A stretch of DNA of 64,000 nt from Phycisphaerae bacterium (GTDB taxonomy: Bacteria > Planctomycetota > Phycisphaerae > Phycisphaerales > SM1A02): contig JAEUIU010000008.1 in NCBI GenBank assembly GCA_016795065.1, forward strand, positions 1 to 64,000, read 5' to 3'. This document shows positions 1 to 6,884 of the stretch, one piece after another. The notes beneath the pieces were generated by a model. That model was given only the letters and a program-made list of their open reading frames with translations. It had not been told where the DNA came from and made no database searches. How positions within the stretch are numbered: position 1 is the first letter of the stretch; each line of letters begins with the position of its first letter. The position numbers and the translations under genes are program-made.

Positions 1-243
1 GGCGGCGTTGCGAAGGTCGAGCGAGAGCTGTACGCGATCCGCGTTGGGTGTCTGGTTGGCGATGAGGGTCGGGAGCGTCGCCGGCGCGCGATCAAGCTGA
101 TAGACACGGAAGGTCAGGCCAGGCTCGGTCTGCACGGCAGGCGCGGGAGGAGCCTGCACTGCTGCGAAGCAGTCATGCGCAAGGGAAGTTGCTAGCAGCA
201 CGGACGCCAACGGACCGAACGAACCGACTTTGGGGCGAAGCAT
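1..243 (-). CDS. Exported protein, N-terminal fragment (runs off left edge)
   Basis: The start codon ATG is at 243, and 81 codons are visible before the window ends with no stop. The N-terminus has a short basic stretch (MLRPK), a hydrophobic core and small residues before a Gln/Pro/Ala-rich segment, which reads as a Sec signal peptide of about 28 residues. The mature part begins with a segment containing GLTFRVYQLDRAPATLP. Openings of this kind occur in planctomycete exported proteins ahead of PA14-like or cytochrome domains, but too little is present to assign a family. A TACACT hexamer lies six bases upstream of the ATG and there is no Shine-Dalgarno, so the transcript may be leaderless. 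Function unknown. Confidence 0.7.
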   Translation of the reverse strand, partial: MLRPKVGSFGPLASVLLATSLAHDCFAAVQAPPAPAVQTEPGLTFRVYQLDRAPATLPTLIANQTPNADRVQLSLDLRNAA

Positions 244-249
244 CGCTGG

Positions 250-255
250 AGTGTA
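250..255 (-). promoter_or_regulatory. TACACT -10-like box, leaderless start
   Basis: On the minus strand TACACT ends 6 nt before the ATG at 243. Transcription starting about 7 nt downstream of a -10 box would begin at or next to the start codon. The same arrangement recurs at several other genes in the window. No convincing -35 element is visible. Confidence 0.45.
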
Positions 256-478
256 AGGCGGCTCGAACATCCATCGCCGCGTCGTTGCCGATGCGCTGTA
301 CCCAATCACCCAAGACCGACGCGCAAGACAGTCTCGAACAATCTCTCCATTCCTCGCATGACCACGCCGCAAGAGCCCCCGCGTGACTACGATGCTTCAA
401 GATGCGAGAGCCAGAAGGCCCGCGTCGGATTGAGCCCTCTGCGACGGAATGCCCGTCGAGAAGCGTGAAACATCACAA

Positions 479-537
479 GCTCAATCGAATGGACCGAGTC
501 GTTTGAGACGGCTCAATCGAATTCCTCATTTGAGCCG
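479..537. repeat. Direct plus inverted repeat cluster upstream of dockerin gene
   Basis: The 12-mer GCTCAATCGAAT occurs at 479-490 and again at 511-522, 32 bp apart (about three helical turns). The second copy overlaps an inverted repeat with arms CGGCTCAA (509-516) and TTGAGCCG (530-537). Spacing and symmetry suit a regulator binding site, but this is inferred from pattern only. Confidence 0.4.
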
Positions 538-651
538 ACTCGCTCGGATGGGCGCACTGTTGGCGCCGTACATCTCGGCGTAGACAGCGTTACGTTCCAG
601 CTCCTGTTCATGGGCCTTGCTTCCTCTCTGTCTCATTCTTGGAGGAGCGCC

Positions 652-1671
652 ATGAGAAACAACTGCATGTGCCATGAAGGCACCTGTCAAGCGCCTTGCC
701 GTCCCGTTGGATGGCTGGCTGCGGTCATCGCCGGATCGGTCGTCGCCTCGTGCGGCGCCGCCGATACCCTTTTCGGCATCACAAACAAGGATCTCGACAA
801 TCGGGCGTCGCTGGTCGCCATCGATACCGAGACTGGCGCCACGCGACTGTTCCGCACCATCGAGATCCCGGGCAATCTGGTGCCCGAATCGATGACGTTC
901 CATCGGAGGCTCGGAGAGTTCATCATCGTCCTGAGCGGGAGCGACTTCCACTCGCCCTATGCGCTTCTCCGACTTGATCCGCTGAACGGCGCCATGTCCA
1001 TCGAACCTGTCTCTGGCTTCCCCGCAGACCAGCAGAAGCTCCACGGCATCGAGTATCGAAATGACAACGACACGCTGGTCATTTCGTTCGGAGCCACCGA
1101 GATTCACCTGGAAGACCGTATTGCAGAGGTATCCGTCTACGGCGAAGCGCTGGCCTTCTCGCCGAGCCTTGGCGTCGGCGACATCGACTACTTGGCATGG
1201 CCAGACTCCGCCGGAAATCTGATCCTCTCCGATCCCAATGGCCACAATGGCTTCGCACGGCTCCTCTCCGTCTCGGATCCGTTCGGTTCGCCGCATTTCT
1301 CCCTCTACGCGGACACCCCATGGCAGGCCGCGATTGGCGACCCAGCGGTCGACCCGGCAACCCTTTCCATGTACGCGATCCAGTACAACGACGTCGGCGG
1401 TGCCTTGCTTGAGCTTGTCGACAGCGAGTACGTCCAAAAGGGAGCGTTCGGCGCGGCAGAACAGGTCGTCGGGATTGCATTCGCGAACGTGACCTGCCCG
1501 GGCGATTTCGATGGCGACGGCTTCATCGATGCTGCCGACATGGCGATTCTGCTCGGAGCTTGGTCGAGCATCGGTGGCGACCTGAACGGCGACAAGATCA
1601 CCAACTCCGTGGATCTGGCCATCCTGCTGGGCGCTTGGGGGCCCTGCCAGGGAGGTATGCCCCCTTCCTGA
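652..1671 (+). CDS. Secreted beta-propeller-like protein with dockerin-like tail
   Basis: A 339-residue exported protein. I chose the ATG at 652 rather than one at 610 because a strong GGAGG lies at 641-645 and the signal peptide (hydrophobic core about residues 21-33, then VASCGAAD) begins here. The VASC segment could be a lipobox or an ordinary cleavage site. The middle of the protein has repeated strand-rich segments of the kind found in quinoprotein or NHL-like propellers (LVAIDTETGATRLF, LLRLDPLNGAMS), but no catalytic motif is visible. The C-terminus carries two EF-hand-like loops, DFDGDGFID and DLNGDKITN, each followed by an A/V-D-x-A-ILLGAW helix. This tail is typical of Phycisphaerae exported proteins and is probably an anchoring or sorting module. 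Substrate and role are unknown. A strong hairpin follows the gene. Confidence 0.8.
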   Translation: MRNNCMCHEGTCQAPCRPVGWLAAVIAGSVVASCGAADTLFGITNKDLDNRASLVAIDTETGATRLFRTIEIPGNLVPESMTFHRRLGEFIIVLSGSDFHSPYALLRLDPLNGAMSIEPVSGFPADQQKLHGIEYRNDNDTLVISFGATEIHLEDRIAEVSVYGEALAFSPSLGVGDIDYLAWPDSAGNLILSDPNGHNGFARLLSVSDPFGSPHFSLYADTPWQAAIGDPAVDPATLSMYAIQYNDVGGALLELVDSEYVQKGAFGAAEQVVGIAFANVTCPGDFDGDGFIDAADMAILLGAWSSIGGDLNGDKITNSVDLAILLGAWGPCQGGMPPS

Positions 1672-1737
1672 ACTCCAGCGGACCTCGCCCGAGCGGAGGG
1701 ATAGGGAATTGAGTTCAAGGCGTCCAGCCTTGGACGA

Positions 1738-1763
1738 CCGCCGTGCGATGGATCGCACGGCGG
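1738..1763. terminator. Hairpin terminator between convergent genes
   Basis: An inverted repeat with 11-bp perfect arms, CCGCCGTGCGA and TCGCACGGCGG, has a 4-nt loop and is followed on the plus strand by TTGTT. It lies between the convergent dockerin-tailed gene and the lipoprotein gene and could serve both. Confidence 0.65.
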
Positions 1764-1822
1764 TTGTTCAAAGTTCAAACATACATGCAGGCAACGACGG
1801 CGCCTGGGTGATGACGGCCTCG

Positions 1823-2596
1823 TCACCCACCCCCACGCGCCCGGCCTTCCAATGCGGCAATCGTCGCTGCCAAGGCTCGCCCCGCGACCGAGGTCGCGTC
1901 CCACGGCGTGACGTAGCGGCTGGTATCGAAGGCCCGCAGCGCTGCGGCCATCGCCGCGGCGTCGGCGGGCGTCAACTTGTCGACAAAGCCGGCGGCTCGC
2001 AGCGCATCACAGTCCAAGAAGGTCGGAACGACGATCTGGCCACCGCGGAAGCGTGAATCATGGTCGTCATGGCGAAGTAGGTAGGTGCCGAGACGGAAAC
2101 TCGCCTCAAGGCGCCGCGTGGCCGCGCTCAGATCGTTCTCCTCAAACGCCCGGATCGCATCGGCGCGAAGAAGCCGCGAATGCTGCAAGAGAATCGATCG
2201 CGGCGTACCGGCGGAGAGGCCGCCGCCCTCAGGAAGCAGCGCTGCAGATTGGAGTGACTCGGCGGCGAGGATCGTCGATTCAACCAGTGGCTGCTGACCG
2301 CGCAGAGCTTCGCGAAGCCGGAAGATCCCCACGGTGGAAGACAGCAAGGGCTCGACCTCGATCCGCGGCACGTACTCATGACGCGCTGTGACCTGCGCCT
2401 CGAGATCCGAGGGAAGCGGGGACAGCTGCGGGGCTGGCGTCGTGTCGCGTGCCTCCCCCGCTTGGCCGCTGCCGGCTTGGACTGCGACGTTGCCAGGTGC
2501 GGGATCCGCCCCGCCGCAGCCGCCGAGGACGACCGAGAGAGCCGTCGCGAGACCCCAGCGTCGAGCGAAATCCGATACGGTGACGACAAAGCTCAT
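1823..2596 (-). CDS. Putative lipoprotein, unknown function
   Basis: A 257-residue protein with a lipoprotein signal peptide ending in the lipobox LGGC (Cys about residue 27), then a linker rich in Gly, Ala and Gln. The body is mostly helical in character, with segments such as RREALRGQQPLVESTILAAE-like alanine-rich helices (paraphrased) and RLEASFRLGTYLL. No family is recognised. The ATG at 2596 is preferred; another in-frame ATG at 2602 would add only two residues. The start codon overlaps the start codon of the divergent dehydrogenase at a CATG palindrome, so each gene's upstream signals must lie inside the other's coding sequence. Confidence 0.75.
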   Translation of the reverse strand: MSFVVTVSDFARRWGLATALSVVLGGCGGADPAPGNVAVQAGSGQAGEARDTTPAPQLSPLPSDLEAQVTARHEYVPRIEVEPLLSSTVGIFRLREALRGQQPLVESTILAAESLQSAALLPEGGGLSAGTPRSILLQHSRLLRADAIRAFEENDLSAATRRLEASFRLGTYLLRHDDHDSRFRGGQIVVPTFLDCDALRAAGFVDKLTPADAAAMAAALRAFDTSRYVTPWDATSVAGRALAATIAALEGRARGGG

Positions 2597-3521
2597 GCAC
2601 ATAGTGATATCCGATGACTATCAGGATTGCATTCGATCGCTCGATGCCTTCGCTCTCACGCGTGGCCATCAGGTGACGATTCACCATGACACCGTCACGG
2701 ACCTGGACGCCTTGGCGGAACGATTCGCTTCGGCCGACGCGATCGTCCTGATCCGCGAGCGAACCCGCATCACTGACGAGTTGTTAGCCAGGCTGCCAAG
2801 GCTTCGGATCATCGCCCAGACTGGCAAGGTCGCCGGGCACATCGATCTCGATGCCTGCGAGCGGCGAGGCGTCCGCGTTACCGAGGGACAAGGCGCCGGG
2901 ACCGCGACCGTCGAACTGACGCTCCTCCTGATCCTCGCGAGCCTTCGCAACCTTGTCGCCGAGGCCAATCATCTGCGCGGCGGCGGCTGGCAACGGACCC
3001 TGGGACATCAACTCGCCGGGCGGACCCTTGGCATCCTCGGATTCGGGCGAATCGGCTCGCAGGTCGCCCGCATCGGAGGCGCCCTCGGCGCGAAGGTCCT
3101 GGTCGGCGGACGACCTTCGACGCTGAAGAAGGCCGTTGCCGCTGGCTTCGATATCGTCGCGACGCAGGAGGAATTCCTTGAGCGTTCGGACATCCTCTCG
3201 ATTCACCTCCGCCTCACGCCGGAGACGCAGCACCTGCTTGATTCGAGGGACTTGGCCCGCATGCGGCCCGGTTCACTCCTCGTCAACACCAGCCGGGCCG
3301 AGATCATCGCCCCGGGCGCACTGGAACAAGCCCTCAATGCCGGTCGCCCCGGCCGCGCCGCCGTCGACGTCTTCGAGGAGGAGCCGGTGCTCGGCGCCCG
3401 CCATCCGCTCGTCGGTCGCGACGACTGCCTCTGCACGCCGCACATCGGCTTCGTCGAACGGGACAACTACGAGGCGTACTTTCGCAGCGCGTTCGAATCG
3501 ATCAACGCCATCGCGCCGTGA
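2595..3521 (+). CDS. D-2-hydroxyacid dehydrogenase, NAD-binding
   Basis: A 308-residue member of the D-isomer-specific 2-hydroxyacid dehydrogenase family, which interconverts 2-oxoacids and D-2-hydroxyacids with NAD(P)H. The protein opens MHIVISDDYQD, as relatives do. The Rossmann glycine motif GFGRIGSQVA lies at about residues 150-160. Later come the conserved HLRLTPET and the Arg/Glu/His catalytic set, with the Arg in LVNTSRAE, the Glu in FEEEP and the His in CTPHIG. Length is normal for the family. Close relatives include hydroxypyruvate/glyoxylate reductases and phosphoglycerate dehydrogenase. The substrate cannot be read from sequence, and no serine-biosynthesis gene is adjacent. The start is fixed by homology and by the lipoprotein gene occupying the other strand upstream. 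A GGTGA at 2577-2581 region is a weak ribosome binding site. Confidence 0.9.
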   Translation: MHIVISDDYQDCIRSLDAFALTRGHQVTIHHDTVTDLDALAERFASADAIVLIRERTRITDELLARLPRLRIIAQTGKVAGHIDLDACERRGVRVTEGQGAGTATVELTLLLILASLRNLVAEANHLRGGGWQRTLGHQLAGRTLGILGFGRIGSQVARIGGALGAKVLVGGRPSTLKKAVAAGFDIVATQEEFLERSDILSIHLRLTPETQHLLDSRDLARMRPGSLLVNTSRAEIIAPGALEQALNAGRPGRAAVDVFEEEPVLGARHPLVGRDDCLCTPHIGFVERDNYEAYFRSAFESINAIAP

Positions 3522-3549
3522 GCCCACGGTCTTCGCGGGCTCACGGCGC
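3513..3549. terminator. Bidirectional hairpin at convergent gene ends
   Basis: Perfect 13-bp arms GCGCCGTGAGCCC (3513-3525) and GGGCTCACGGCGC (3537-3549) flank an 11-nt loop. The left arm includes the dehydrogenase stop codon. No T-run follows, so the hairpin may act with Rho or simply protect the 3' ends of the converging dehydrogenase and speA transcripts. Confidence 0.6.
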
Positions 3550-3578
3550 GACAGGCTAACTGATTCGTTCGACCTCAC

Positions 3579-5756
3579 CTAATCCAAGTGCGTCTCGCAC
3601 TCCAGATAGGTGTACCCGGCCAGCCCCGCCTCGTAGGCCTTCATGAGTTGGCTGCTCTCGGCGACGGTCATGCGCCTGGTGCGCACCGCCCCCTCGACCT
3701 CGCGGCGGATCTCCATCGCCAAGCGCGTCGCGTCGTATTGCACGTAATGCAGCACCTCGCGGACGCTGTCGCCCTCGACGATCTCGTCGATCCACCACTG
3801 GTTGTTCTCGTCGAGCCGGATGTGGGCGACGTGGGTGTCACCGAAGAGGTTGTGCAGGTCGCCGAGCGTCTCCTGATAGGCGCCCACGAGGAACGCGCCG
3901 AGGTAGTAGTCCTCGCCCTCGCGAAGTTCGTGCAACTCAAGCGTCTTCTTGATGTCGTGGTCGTCGACGAAACGATCGATCTTGCCGTCAGAGTCGCAGG
4001 TGAGGTCGGCGATCGTCGCCTTCCGCACCGGCTTCTCGTCGAGCCTGTGAATGGGCAGGATCGGGAAGAGCTGGTTGATGGCCCAGATGTCGGGGAGCGA
4101 CTGGAAGATCGAGAGGTTGCAGAAGTAGGTGTCCGAGACCGAGCTCTCGAGGTCCTGAAGCTCCTCAGGGACGTTGGTCATCTCGCGGCACTTGTCGCGG
4201 ATGCGGGCACACGTTGCCCAGAAGAGCCGCTCGGCGAGCGAACGGTCGGTCAGGCTCATGTAGCCGACGCTGAAGAGCGAGAGGGCCTCGTCGCGGGCCT
4301 GGAGCGCGTCGTGGTAACACTCCAGGAGCCGTCGCTCGCTGACCGTGGTGTAGGCCTCCCAGAGGTCGAGCACCGGACGCGGGATCTCGGCGTCCGGCGC
4401 GAAGTGCTGCTCGAGGGTCGCCGGCACCTGAAAGCGGTCGAGTCGGTTCGCGCCGAGCACGTCGAAGACGATGACGCTCTGCTGGGCGACCATCGCCCGA
4501 CCCGATTCAGTCACGATCGTCGGGTGCTCAACGCCTTCCTCGTCGCAGACCGATTGGATCTTGTAGACGACGTTGCTGGCGTACTCCTGCAGCGTGTAGT
4601 TGGTCGAGAACTCGAAGTTGGTTTGGCTTCCGTCGTAGTCGATGCCGAGGCCGCCACCGACGTCGAGGTACTTCATGCCCGCGCCCATCTTGGCGAGCTC
4701 GACGTAGATGCGGGCGAGCTCGTTCACGCCCGAGTTCACCTGACGGATGTCGTGGATCTGCGAGCCCATGTGGCAATGGAGAAGCTGGAGGCAATCCTCC
4801 ATGCCGCGGGTCTTCAGGAACTCGAGCACCACGATCACTTCCGAGAGCGAGAGGCCGAACTTGGCCTTGATGCCCGAGCTGTGCCGCCATCGCCCGGCGC
4901 CCGGCGTGAAGAGGTTCACGCGCACGCCGATGCGCGGCCGGATGCCGTACTGGTCGGCATGCTTGATGATGAGGCGCAGCTCGGTGAGGTTCTCGATGAC
5001 CGGGATGATCGTCCGGCCGAGCTTCGCGGCGAGCGTGACGAACTCGATGTAACGGTCTTCCTTGAAGCCGTTGCAGATGATGAGGCGATCCGGCGTGTCG
5101 CTGGTCATGCCCATGACCGCGAGGAGTTCGGGCTTGCTGCCGACCTCGAGGCCGTAGCCATACTCCTTGCCGTACTCGCGAATCTCCTCAACCACGCGGC
5201 GCTGCTGGTTCACCTTGATCGGATAGACCGCGAGATACTTCCCGCGATAGCTGTTGTCCTTGATCGCCTGCTCGAAGGCGTCATGCAGATCGACCATGCG
5301 CCGCTGAAGCAGATCGCTGAAGTGCAGCAGGACGGGCGTGCGAAGGCCTCGCTCGCGCAGGCCGCGCACCACATCGAGAAGGTCGATCTCGCGTCCCGGC
5401 GTCTTCGTCGGTCGGACGACCACGTGGCCGTTGCGGTTGATGTCGAAGAAGCCCTTGCCCCAACCGCGGATGTTGTAGAGATCCGCTGAGTCATCGATCG
5501 TCCAGCCCGGATCGAGCGTCGGACGGGCGACCCGGCTGCGCGAGCCGCCATTGCCGTTGCCGGCCTGTGCCCCGCCGCCGTTCGAGGGCGCCGCAGGAGC
5601 TGAATTGCCCAGATTTACAGGGAGTGAGTTTCCGCTCCCACTGCCCGCGACGGTACCCGGCATATTCGCCGTCGCGCCGGAGGCTGGAGAGCCAGGGGTC
5701 GAAGCGGACGGGTTCAGGCCGGGGGTCGTCACAGGTGAATTCGCCGTATGGGACAT
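3579..5756 (-). CDS. speA: Biosynthetic arginine decarboxylase
   Basis: A 725-residue PLP enzyme (group IV, alanine-racemase fold) that converts arginine to agmatine, the first step of the agmatine route to putrescine. Visible signatures are the PLP lysine in YPIKVNQQ (about K181), EVGSKPELL, the glycine-rich DVGGGLGIDYDGS phosphate-binding region, GRAMVAQQSV, and the C-terminal TCDSDGKID containing the active-site Cys. E. coli SpeA is about 658 residues. The excess here is an N-terminal stretch of about 78 residues made almost entirely of Ser, Gly, Ala, Asn, Pro and Thr, before the conserved WTIDDSADLYNIRGWG. The ATG at 5756 has AAGGA a few bases upstream. No agmatine-using gene is adjacent, so the pathway must continue elsewhere. 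Confidence 0.93.
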   Translation of the reverse strand: MSHTANSPVTTPGLNPSASTPGSPASGATANMPGTVAGSGSGNSLPVNLGNSAPAAPSNGGGAQAGNGNGGSRSRVARPTLDPGWTIDDSADLYNIRGWGKGFFDINRNGHVVVRPTKTPGREIDLLDVVRGLRERGLRTPVLLHFSDLLQRRMVDLHDAFEQAIKDNSYRGKYLAVYPIKVNQQRRVVEEIREYGKEYGYGLEVGSKPELLAVMGMTSDTPDRLIICNGFKEDRYIEFVTLAAKLGRTIIPVIENLTELRLIIKHADQYGIRPRIGVRVNLFTPGAGRWRHSSGIKAKFGLSLSEVIVVLEFLKTRGMEDCLQLLHCHMGSQIHDIRQVNSGVNELARIYVELAKMGAGMKYLDVGGGLGIDYDGSQTNFEFSTNYTLQEYASNVVYKIQSVCDEEGVEHPTIVTESGRAMVAQQSVIVFDVLGANRLDRFQVPATLEQHFAPDAEIPRPVLDLWEAYTTVSERRLLECYHDALQARDEALSLFSVGYMSLTDRSLAERLFWATCARIRDKCREMTNVPEELQDLESSVSDTYFCNLSIFQSLPDIWAINQLFPILPIHRLDEKPVRKATIADLTCDSDGKIDRFVDDHDIKKTLELHELREGEDYYLGAFLVGAYQETLGDLHNLFGDTHVAHIRLDENNQWWIDEIVEGDSVREVLHYVQYDATRLAMEIRREVEGAVRTRRMTVAESSQLMKAYEAGLAGYTYLECETHLD

Positions 5757-6184
5757 GGTCCTTCGAGGGCCTTTCGCGGTCGGAGGCGAGAAAGTCGGGC
5801 ACTTCTGCCCTTCGGATCAGCATCGCCCACGTTGGTCGTCGGGCGTTCGGAGACGCTGGGTTCCGGGAAAAAGGCACATTGTAGATAACCTCTGCCAAGA
5901 AACAGTGGATTTCCGGCCAGCTTCAGCGAAGATACGACTGGGAGGTTGCTTCGCGGTCACTCGCGAGCACATAGTGAGGCTGACATCTGGGTTTCCCTCG
6001 GGGCTTTCGACTCCTCGCGATCGTCGCCGCGCCATCGCCGGTGCTGCGGCCATTGATGGGATGCCGCTCGTGTCAGGTCCGCCCATGCCTTGATCTCCTT
6101 CTTTGATCAAGACACCTCATCCTGTCCTTGGGCCAGCCCCGAAACCGGGGATTCCCGAAAGATCCGTTCCAGAGAGAGAATCCG
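5757..6184. other. Divergent intergenic region speA / PEP-CTERM gene
   Basis: About 430 bases with no credible coding sequence. The region holds the leader of speA on the left and, close to the right gene, a perfect inverted repeat (6089-6111) listed separately. I see no clear consensus promoter. Confidence 0.5.
6089..6111. promoter_or_regulatory. Inverted repeat CTTGATC-N9-GATCAAG
   Basis: Perfect 7-bp arms are separated by 9 nt of mostly pyrimidine (TCCTTCTTT). The repeat is centred about 85 bp before the PEP-CTERM-like gene. It fits a dimeric regulator operator better than a terminator because no gene on the plus strand ends here. It could also be a weak hairpin in the 5' leader. Confidence 0.4.
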
Positions 6185-6859
6185 ATGCGAACCATGCGCT
6201 TGATTGCTGCCGCTACCCTCTTCATTGGTCCTGCTGCCTTTGCGGGCCCCGACTGGGACGGCGATATCGAATCGGACGCCGGCTCGACGATTCAGACGGC
6301 CCAAAAGATCACCGTCGGCGGTCCGGTGCACACCGTCGTCGGACGCCTTGCTGGCATTGCCTTCACGCTCGAGCCCGATTTCCAAGACGTCTATCAGATC
6401 GCCATCACCGATCCTGGGACCTTCGTGATCGACCTGACCGGCGCCGGTCTCAACTTCGACGCGTGCCTTTGGCTCTTTGACGAGCGCGGGATTCCGCTCC
6501 TCGGCAACAACGACGCCAACGGCAACACCACCGCGCCCAAGCTCACCAACACCTCCAACGGCGGCTCGTCGATCACCATCACGATGCCCGGCATCTACTA
6601 CTTCGCGGTCAGCGGCATCAACTCCCAGCCCGTGCAGTGGGGCGAACCGCTCTGGCCATCAATCGTCTTCGAGCCCGGTATCGTGGCGGGTGCCTTCGGT
6701 ACGAAATCCCCGTGGGAAGGAAGCTGGTCGGGTGACGGTGCCGTTGGCGAGTACGTCATGACCGTGCAGGGCGTTTCGGGCGTGCCGGCGCCTGGCGCGA
6801 TCGCGCTGCTCGGCCTCGCCGGCCTCGGTGGCCGACTTGCTCGCCGTCGCCGGGCCTGA
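6185..6859 (+). CDS. PEP-CTERM-like exported protein
   Basis: A 224-residue exported protein. Residues 1-20 form a signal peptide (MRTMRLIAAATLFIGPAAFA). The mature part resembles pre-peptidase C-terminal (PPC-like) beta-sandwich domains, with strands such as DVYQIAITDPGTFVIDLTG, an LWLFDERGIPLLGNNDANG segment and ITMPGIYYFAVSG. The last 25 residues form a sorting signal: a VPAPG motif close to canonical PEP, a hydrophobic helix (AIALLGLAGLGG) and a basic tail (RLARRRRA). In other bacteria such tails are processed by exosortase; none is encoded in this window. GAGAGA at about 6174-6179 is a suitable ribosome binding site. This is the only gene here with this type of tail; the other exported proteins use the dockerin-like tail. 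Confidence 0.8.
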   Translation: MRTMRLIAAATLFIGPAAFAGPDWDGDIESDAGSTIQTAQKITVGGPVHTVVGRLAGIAFTLEPDFQDVYQIAITDPGTFVIDLTGAGLNFDACLWLFDERGIPLLGNNDANGNTTAPKLTNTSNGGSSITITMPGIYYFAVSGINSQPVQWGEPLWPSIVFEPGIVAGAFGTKSPWEGSWSGDGAVGEYVMTVQGVSGVPAPGAIALLGLAGLGGRLARRRRA

Positions 6860-6884
6860 CCGCGCTGCTGCCTCGAGGACCGGC

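Larger units (their letters stand above)
244..651. other. Intergenic region between divergent genes
   Basis: About 400 bases lie between the leftmost minus-strand gene and the dockerin-tailed gene at 652. I see no credible coding region: the possible short frames have no ribosome binding site or recognisable protein. It holds the TACACT box next to the left gene and a cluster of direct and inverted repeats nearer the right gene. Confidence 0.6.

Noticed and set aside
610..651. Earlier ATG at 610 for the first dockerin-tailed gene
   Set aside because: The GGAGG site and signal peptide point to 652.
526..1758. A 410-codon minus-strand frame opposite the first dockerin-tailed gene
   Set aside because: No start signal or domain; the plus-strand product has signal peptide, SD and tail.
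3588..5489. A 633-codon open frame on the plus strand opposite speA
   Set aside because: It mirrors the speA frame, has no ribosome binding site, and its product is rich in Val, Asp, Leu and Arg with no domain. High-GC genes commonly leave open antisense frames.
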